DNA of 10,085 nucleotides from Actinomycetota bacterium (GTDB taxonomy: Bacteria; Actinomycetota; Actinomycetes; S36-B12), in NCBI GenBank assembly GCA_003456155.1, contig DMPC01000003.1:2538-12622 (forward strand), in the 5' to 3' direction. Positions 6,403-10,085 of the stretch are shown here, in pieces. The translations under genes were made by a program, and so were the position numbers. The notes under the pieces are model-generated. The model had not been told where the DNA came from. It saw nothing but the letters and a program-made list of their open reading frames with translations, and did not search any database. How positions within the stretch are numbered: the stretch's first letter is position 1; every line of letters begins with the position of its first letter.

Positions 6403-6834
6403 TCAGTGCTGAGGCACGGTGGCTGACTGGACGAGCTCGATGAGCACTCCTCCGCAGTCCTTCGGATGGCAGAAGTTCACCAGGGATCCCGCAGTGCCCA
6501 CCTTGGCCCTGTCGTAGAGAACGCGCACGCCGGCCGACCGGAGGGCCTCGGCGGCGGCCTCCACGTCATCCACCCCGTAGGCCACCTGCTGGATGCCCGG
6601 GCCGGACTTGTCGAGGAAGCGCGCGATGGTGGACTCCGGGCTGAGCGGGGCGAGGAGCTGAATGCACGAGCCGGAGTCGCCTACCGCGAGCATCGCCTCG
6701 CGCACGCCCTGCTCCTCGTTCACCTCCTCATGGACCTTCACGAGCCCGAAGGCCCGGCCGTAGAACTCCACGGCAGCATCGAGGTCGGTCACAGCGATGC
6801 CCACGTGGTCGATGCGGGTGAGGAGGGGATGCAT
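6403..6834 (-). CDS. mce: Methylmalonyl-CoA (ethylmalonyl-CoA) epimerase
   Basis: Interconverts the 2R and 2S epimers of methylmalonyl-CoA and, in ethylmalonyl-CoA pathway organisms, of ethylmalonyl-CoA. It is 143 residues, a typical length, with two VOC/glyoxalase-like modules. By alignment from memory to the Propionibacterium shermanii enzyme (metal ligands H12, Q65, H91, E141), the equivalents are H10 in IDHVGIAV, Q59 in QLLAP, Q83 in GPGIQQVAY and E133 in GVLIELV. Glutamine therefore replaces the third ligand, histidine. I recall the IQQ form in other actinobacterial homologues, so it is probably a lineage variant and not a defect. The start at 6834 gives the expected short leader before IDHVG. 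The ribosome site is poor, so the mRNA may be leaderless. First gene of the probable mce-ccr-acyltransferase operon, divergent from meaB. Confidence 0.95.
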   Translation of the reverse strand: MHPLLTRIDHVGIAVTDLDAAVEFYGRAFGLVKVHEEVNEEQGVREAMLAVGDSGSCIQLLAPLSPESTIARFLDKSGPGIQQVAYGVDDVEAAAEALRSAGVRVLYDRAKVGTAGSLVNFCHPKDCGGVLIELVQSATVPQH

Positions 6835-6920
6835 GGGGCTATGTTGTCATCACGTTCAGGGGAGCGGGAGGCGTCCGTGTCGTTCACTCAGGTGGCGGTG
6901 GTCACACGCGAGTCTGCGTC
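6835..6920 (+). promoter_or_regulatory. Divergent promoter region between mce and meaB
   Basis: An 86-base gap that must drive mce leftward and meaB rightward. On the minus strand, CAACAT (6846-6841) lies six bases before the mce ATG, a position and shape (A2, A5 and T6 of TATAAT) compatible with the -10 of a leaderless transcript; no good -35 is visible. On the meaB side only weak -10 candidates (GAGTCT, 6910-6915) are present. CGTTCA occurs twice (6853-6858 and 6881-6886). I see no riboswitch-like structure. Confidence 0.4.
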
Positions 6921-7868
6921 ATGACTCGTGATGCGGCCTCGCTGATCGAGGGCGCGCGCGCGGGTCGTGTCCGCGATGTCGCGCGGATGATCTCGCTGGT
7001 CGAGGATGGCGGCCCCGAGGTGCCGGCGCTGATGCAAGCCCTTGCAGAGGTGCCGGGTCGTGCTCGCGTCATCGGAATCACCGGATCGCCGGGGGTGGGC
7101 AAGTCCACCACGACGGCCGCCCTGATCGCTGCGCTGCGCCGGCGTGATGACCGCGTCGCCGTCCTGGCCGTCGACCCGTCTTCCCCCTTCTCCGGCGGCG
7201 CCCTGCTCGGCGATCGGATCCGCATGCAAGGTCACGCGACCGATCCCCGTGTCTTCATCCGCTCCATGGCCACGCGGGGTCACCTCGGCGGGCTGGCGGC
7301 CACGACGGCCCAGGTGATGCGCGTGCTCGATGCCGCCGGATTCAACACGGTCCTCATGGAGACCGTCGGCGTGGGTCAGTCCGAGATCGAGGTGGCCCAG
7401 GCCGCTGACACGACGCTGGTCCTGGTCGCCCCGGGCATGGGGGACGGCATCCAGGCGGCCAAGGCAGGCATCCTGGAGGTGGGCGATGTCCTCGTCGTCA
7501 ACAAGGCGGATCGCGAGGGTGCCGATCGGACGGTCCGAGATCTCCAAGGGATGCTCGCGATGGCCGTGCGTCCACCGACGGCCTGGACACCTCCGATCGT
7601 CCGCACGGTGGCGACATCGAACCGCGGCATCGACGACCTCCTCACCGCCATCGACGAGCACGGTGAGTGGCTCGTCGAGTCCGGAGCCGGCCACCTGAGG
7701 CGGGTGCGCCGGGCCAGGGCCGAGATCGAGGCCCTCGCGCTCACCCTGCTGAGGAAACGCCTGGATCAGGCAGGTGCGGGAACCGCGCTCGATCGGTCAG
7801 CGGAGGAGGTCAGTGCGGGCCGCCTCGATGCCTTCACCGCCGCCGGGCGGGTCGTCGACTCGATCTGA
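6921..7868 (+). CDS. meaB: MeaB/ArgK-family GTPase, chaperone of B12-dependent acyl-CoA mutases
   Basis: A cytoplasmic GTPase (SIMIBI class) that gates adenosylcobalamin loading and protects methylmalonyl-CoA or ethylmalonyl-CoA mutase from inactivation. It has 315 residues. The order is an N-terminal helical part (1-47), P-loop GSPGVGKST (55-63), VDPSSPFSGGALLGDRIRM (84-102, family signature), ETVGVGQSE (147-155, switch II/Walker B), base-recognition NKAD (194-197), and a C-terminal helical dimerisation arm with VRRARAE-rich helices. It was once annotated as a lysine/arginine transport kinase (ArgK), a name now considered wrong. No mutase gene lies next to it here, though meaB commonly neighbours one. 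The ribosome site before the ATG is weak. It is divergent from mce, which serves the same pathway, and converges on the Rrf2-type gene. Confidence 0.96.
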   Translation: MTRDAASLIEGARAGRVRDVARMISLVEDGGPEVPALMQALAEVPGRARVIGITGSPGVGKSTTTAALIAALRRRDDRVAVLAVDPSSPFSGGALLGDRIRMQGHATDPRVFIRSMATRGHLGGLAATTAQVMRVLDAAGFNTVLMETVGVGQSEIEVAQAADTTLVLVAPGMGDGIQAAKAGILEVGDVLVVNKADREGADRTVRDLQGMLAMAVRPPTAWTPPIVRTVATSNRGIDDLLTAIDEHGEWLVESGAGHLRRVRRARAEIEALALTLLRKRLDQAGAGTALDRSAEEVSAGRLDAFTAAGRVVDSI

Positions 7869-7885
7869 GCGACGGGGGATCGCTC
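7867..7885. terminator. Possible short bidirectional hairpin between convergent meaB and Rrf2-type gene
   Basis: GAGCGA (7867-7872) and TCGCTC (7880-7885) form a perfect six-base stem around a 7-base loop. The stem overlaps the meaB stop codon and lies just before the stop of the opposing gene. No T-run follows on either strand, so it is a weak terminator candidate only. Confidence 0.3.
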
Positions 7886-7886
7886 C

Positions 7887-8354
7887 TCATCGGCGGTTCC
7901 AGGCACCCGGCTCGGAGAGGAGTTCGAAGATGTCCGGGGGCAGTGCTCCGGCGGCCACGTCTGCGAGGCTCACGCGCTCGAGGACATGACGCATCGCCGC
8001 ACGCACAGCCACCCATACCTCGCGCAGGTGCTCCGACTCCCCCGAGTAGTCCAGGTCCTCGGGTCGCTGGCCGCGCACGGCGGCGAGCGGGCCGTCGAGG
8101 GCGCGCACGACGTCGGCGATGGACACCAGGTGCGGATCACGGTCCAAGCGGTACCCGCCCTCGGCTCCGCGCTGGCTCGCGACGATCCCGGACTGTCGGA
8201 GCTGCCGCAGAATGCCCTCGAGGAACTTGATGGGGATGCCCTGCGACGTTGCAATGCTGTCGCCCTTGACAAGGCGATGAGGGTCGTCGGCGTAGGTCGT
8301 GGTCAGGACCAGCAGGGCTCGCATGCCGTAGTCGGCCTTGGCTGAGACATGCAT
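7887..8354 (-). CDS. Rrf2-family transcriptional regulator without cysteines
   Basis: A 155-residue winged-helix DNA-binding protein. The opening MHVSAKADYGMRALLVL is the classic Rrf2 N-terminus. A recognition helix lies about 33-58 (IATSQGIPIKFLEGILRQLRQSGIV), followed by the wing SQRGAEGGYRL (60-70) and VSIADVVRALDGP (77-89). The protein has no cysteine at all, so it cannot bind the cysteine-ligated Fe-S cluster of IscR, NsrR or RirA; it resembles CymR-like members that sense through other means. The start at 8354 is fixed by the family N-terminus. A -10-like CACAAT lies six bases before the ATG, so the mRNA may be leaderless. It shares an 84-base gap with the divergent thioredoxin gene, which is a plausible target along with itself. 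Effector unknown. Confidence 0.93.
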   Translation of the reverse strand: MHVSAKADYGMRALLVLTTTYADDPHRLVKGDSIATSQGIPIKFLEGILRQLRQSGIVASQRGAEGGYRLDRDPHLVSIADVVRALDGPLAAVRGQRPEDLDYSGESEHLREVWVAVRAAMRHVLERVSLADVAAGALPPDIFELLSEPGAWNRR

Positions 8355-8360
8355 GTCGTC

Positions 8361-8366
8361 ATTGTG
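8361..8366 (-). promoter_or_regulatory. Candidate -10 of a leaderless Rrf2-gene promoter
   Basis: CACAAT on the minus strand matches four of six bases of TATAAT, including A2 and T6, and sits exactly six bases before the ATG (8354). That spacing puts the transcription start at or next to the A of the ATG. No Shine-Dalgarno is present. The -35 is weak (around 8384-8389). Confidence 0.5.
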
Positions 8367-8380
8367 GGGGTTCGGGGCCG

Positions 8381-8404
8381 ACTCGGCAGGAGGACCCGCC
8401 GAGT
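8381..8404. promoter_or_regulatory. Inverted repeat, candidate operator between divergent promoters
   Basis: ACTCGGC (8381-8387) and GCCGAGT (8398-8404) are perfect 7-base inverted arms around a 10-base spacer. The repeat lies between the two divergent -10 elements, over the expected -35 zone of the Rrf2-type gene and touching that of the thioredoxin gene. This is where an autoregulating repressor would bind. Binding by the adjacent regulator is inference; the arms do not match an Rrf2 consensus I can name. Confidence 0.4.
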
Positions 8405-8426
8405 GTGTCGGCCGCCCGGGGTGCGC

Positions 8427-8432
8427 GACAAT
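8427..8432 (+). promoter_or_regulatory. Candidate -10 of a leaderless thioredoxin-gene promoter
   Basis: GACAAT matches four of six bases of TATAAT and is six bases before the ATG at 8439, the same geometry as the opposing gene. No Shine-Dalgarno is present. The -35 is poor (around 8404-8409). Confidence 0.5.
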
Positions 8433-8438
8433 GGCGCC

Positions 8439-9326
8439 ATGCCCTCGACCTTCAATGCCCGCGGTGCCGTCGACCTCGGTGCCCTTGCCGCCAGTCGCAG
8501 CAATCAGCAGAAGGCATCGGCCGCGCTCGCTGCCGCTCCTCCCGGAGTGGTGATCGACGTGACGGCCGCCACCTTCCAGGAGCAGGTCATCGACCGGTCC
8601 ATGGTCGTTCCGGTCGTTCTCGATCTGTGGGCCACCTGGTGCGGACCCTGCAAGCAGCTTTCTCCTGTGCTTGAGCGGCTGGCCGCGGAGGGCGGTGGTC
8701 GCTGGGTGCTCGCGAAGGTCGATGTCGACGCCGAGCAGCAGATCGCCGCGGCGTTCCAGGTTCAGTCGGTTCCCTCGGTGTTCGCGGTGGTCAAGGGGCA
8801 ACCGATTCCGCTCTTCCAGGGTGCGCTGCCCGAGGCACAGGTGCGCCAGTACCTCGATGAGCTGATGAGGGTGGCTGCTGAGCAGGGCGTCGCGGGGACG
8901 ATCGCGGGTGAGGCGGACCCTGCCGGCGGGGAGCCGGAGGAGCCTGCGGCCGATCCGCGTTTCGAGGCGGCTTTCGCCGCGATCGAGGCGGGTGACTGGT
9001 CGGCGGCCCGCCAGGCGTACGACACAGTGCTCGCCACCTCGCCCTCCGATCCGGATGCTCAGGCCGGTCGTGCACTCGTCGACCTGTATGCGAGGACCGA
9101 GGGCCAGGACGACACCGCCGACGCGCCGCTGCTCGTCCGGGCCGACTTCGCCGCGCTCCGGGGCGACTGGGATCGCACCTTCGACTACGCCATCACGGCA
9201 GTGCGCGAGGCAGCAGGCGATGACCGCGAGATCGCCCGGGCACGCGTGCTGGAGCTCTTCCTCATCGCGGGTGACGACCCCTCGGTGGCGCGAGCGCGAA
9301 CGGCGCTCGCGAGCGCACTCTTCTAG
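8439..9326 (+). CDS. Thioredoxin-TPR protein of the YbbN/CnoX type
   Basis: A 295-residue cytoplasmic protein with an N-terminal thioredoxin fold and a C-terminal TPR-like helical region; in E. coli the counterpart CnoX (YbbN) holds oxidised clients and works with chaperones. Residues 1-40 form the actinobacterial-type leader with VDLGAL. The active site is W64-A-T-W67-C68-G-P-C71-K, with a cis-proline at P112 in SVPSVF. An acidic, proline-containing linker (157-172) precedes helices about 173-295 (FEAAFAAIEAGDWSAARQAY-like units). The complete CGPC pair suggests real redox activity, unlike E. coli YbbN, which has SQHC. The frame is open back to 8349, but the start at 8439 fits the leader and promoter; the upstream part overlaps the control region. 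Its TAG shares bases with the opposing glgB stop. Confidence 0.93.
   Translation: MPSTFNARGAVDLGALAASRSNQQKASAALAAAPPGVVIDVTAATFQEQVIDRSMVVPVVLDLWATWCGPCKQLSPVLERLAAEGGGRWVLAKVDVDAEQQIAAAFQVQSVPSVFAVVKGQPIPLFQGALPEAQVRQYLDELMRVAAEQGVAGTIAGEADPAGGEPEEPAADPRFEAAFAAIEAGDWSAARQAYDTVLATSPSDPDAQAGRALVDLYARTEGQDDTADAPLLVRADFAALRGDWDRTFDYAITAVREAAGDDREIARARVLELFLIAGDDPSVARARTALASALF
9323..9326. other. Shared palindromic stop: CTAG ends both convergent genes
   Basis: The TAG of the thioredoxin gene occupies 9324-9326 and the TAG of glgB, on the other strand, occupies 9325-9323. The two coding regions overlap by four bases, and no intergenic terminator can exist between them. Confidence 0.9.
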
Positions 9327-10085
9327 CCTGGGCCGGGGTTCACCGCGCCCGGGGCATCGAACTGGAAGTAGCACGTCGAGAGCGGCGGCAGGACGATCGA
9401 GGCCGAGGCTGGCCTGCCGTGCCACGGGACATCCTCGGCGATGACGTGACCGAGGTTGCCCAGGCCGGAGCCGCCGTAGGCGGTCGCGTCGGTGTTCATG
9501 ATCTCGATCCACCTGCCTGCCCGGGGCAGTCCGAGGCGGTGGCCCTCGCGCGGTACGGGGGAGAGGTTCGCCACGACGGCCACGCAGCCGCCATGGTCAT
9601 CCCACCGCAGCCAGCTGAAGGTGTTCGACCCGGAGTCGTTGGCATCGATCCATTCGAATCCGGTGGGCTCGTCGTCGCGCTGCCACAGTGCTGGGGTCTG
9701 GAGGTATCGGTGGTTGAGGTCGGTCACGATCTGGAGGACACCGGCATGCTCCGGAAACTGGAGCAGCCACCAGTCGAGTCCTCGCTCGCTCGACCACTCC
9801 TGCGACTGCGCGAACTCGGAGCCCATGAACAGCAGCTTCTTTCCCGGATGCCCCCACATGAAGGCGAGGTAGGCACGGAGGTTGGCGAGCTCCTGCCATC
9901 GGTCACCAGGCATGCGGGCGACGAGCGACCCCTTGCCGTGAACGACCTCGTCATGCGAGATGGGCAGGATGAAGTGCTCGCTGTAGGCGTAGACCATCGA
10001 GAAGGTCATCTCGTTGTGGTGGTACTGCCGGTGGATCGGCTCGTGCGCGATGTAGTCGAGCGAGTCGTGCATCCAGCCCATGTTC
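9323..10085 (-). CDS. glgB: 1,4-alpha-glucan branching enzyme, C-terminal part (5' end outside window)
   Basis: Transfers alpha-1,4-glucan segments to alpha-1,6 branch points in glycogen, cytoplasmic, GH13. The frame runs through the right edge; the codon before the first visible Met encodes Asn, giving the family NMGWMHD motif. About 254 C-terminal residues are present. Visible are HEPIHRQYHHNEMTFSMVYAYSE, then ILPISHDEVVHGKGS, whose SHDE holds the third catalytic-site Asp (D526 in E. coli). Next come MWGHPGKKLLFMGSEFAQ and EWSSERGLDWWLL, followed by the all-beta C-terminal domain (FEWIDANDSGSNTFSWLR onward). The first two catalytic acids lie upstream, outside the window. In other actinobacteria glgB follows glgE and neighbours a thioredoxin gene, as here. 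Confidence 0.96.
   Translation of the reverse strand, partial: NMGWMHDSLDYIAHEPIHRQYHHNEMTFSMVYAYSEHFILPISHDEVVHGKGSLVARMPGDRWQELANLRAYLAFMWGHPGKKLLFMGSEFAQSQEWSSERGLDWWLLQFPEHAGVLQIVTDLNHRYLQTPALWQRDDEPTGFEWIDANDSGSNTFSWLRWDDHGGCVAVVANLSPVPREGHRLGLPRAGRWIEIMNTDATAYGGSGLGNLGHVIAEDVPWHGRPASASIVLPPLSTCYFQFDAPGAVNPGPG

Noticed and set aside
5150..6412. A 420-codon plus-strand open frame antisense to ccr
   Set aside because: The opposite strand encodes a full-length Ccr with all key residues. This frame has no family motif and no ribosome site.
6853..6886. CGTTCA direct repeats in the mce/meaB gap as an operator
   Set aside because: Two 6-mers 28 bases apart are within chance expectation and have no associated symmetry; mentioned only as part of the promoter region.
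6921..7868. Annotation of the GTPase as an ArgK lysine/arginine transport kinase
   Set aside because: The family's role is chaperoning B12-dependent mutases, and the acyl-CoA pathway neighbours support MeaB.
8349..8438. Longer thioredoxin start at 8349
   Set aside because: The 30 extra residues are Arg-rich, lie across the divergent control region and have no ribosome site; the family leader begins at 8439.
8355..9512. Upstream extension of the Rrf2 gene to 9512, giving 541 codons
   Set aside because: The added part is antisense to the thioredoxin gene and is not protein-like. The Rrf2 N-terminus begins exactly at 8354.

Overview
The window comes from a high-GC, gene-dense actinobacterium. 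Codon third positions are strongly G/C, genes are separated by 0 to about 90 bases, and several starts look leaderless. The gene families (actinobacterial methylmalonyl-CoA epimerase, crotonyl-CoA carboxylase/reductase, glgB next to a YbbN-type thioredoxin) point the same way. I cannot name the genus. No mobile element, CRISPR array, tRNA, rRNA or phage gene was seen, and no stretch over 300 bases lacks a gene.

Layout. (1) Plus strand, 1-3057: a tightly coupled operon holding the 3' part of a tandem two-unit 3-hydroxyacyl-CoA dehydrogenase, a 96-residue putative zinc-binding protein and two unrelated alpha/beta hydrolases. The junctions are TGATG, TGATG and GTGA overlaps. (2) Minus strand, 6834 down to 3078: methylmalonyl/ethylmalonyl-CoA epimerase (mce), crotonyl-CoA carboxylase/reductase (ccr) and a large membrane O-acyltransferase with an SGNH domain, each separated by 29 bases. 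(3) Plus strand, 6921-7868: meaB, the G-protein chaperone of B12-dependent acyl-CoA mutases, divergent from mce. (4) Minus strand, 8354-7887: a cysteine-free Rrf2-family regulator. (5) Plus strand, 8439-9326: a thioredoxin-TPR protein of the YbbN/CnoX type, divergent from the regulator. (6) Minus strand, from the right edge to 9323: the C-terminal part of the glycogen branching enzyme GlgB, which converges on the thioredoxin gene and shares a CTAG stop with it.

How it fits together. The hydroxyacyl-CoA dehydrogenase can interconvert acetoacetyl-CoA and 3-hydroxybutyryl-CoA. Ccr reductively carboxylates crotonyl-CoA to (2S)-ethylmalonyl-CoA, the epimerase supplies the other epimer, and MeaB protects the mutase that would use it. 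This is the core of the ethylmalonyl-CoA pathway (acetyl-CoA assimilation or extender-unit supply) joined to methylmalonyl-CoA metabolism. The mutases, thiolase and later pathway enzymes are not in the window.

Most genes are recognisable housekeeping or central-carbon families, and I see no clearly new system. The points most worth a second look are regulatory. One is a three-copy 7-base element at the ccr/acyltransferase junction that can form two mutually exclusive hairpins, one of which buries the acyltransferase start codon. The other is an inverted repeat set between two mirror-image, apparently leaderless promoters in the rrf2/thioredoxin gap. The acyltransferase is also an odd partner for ccr.
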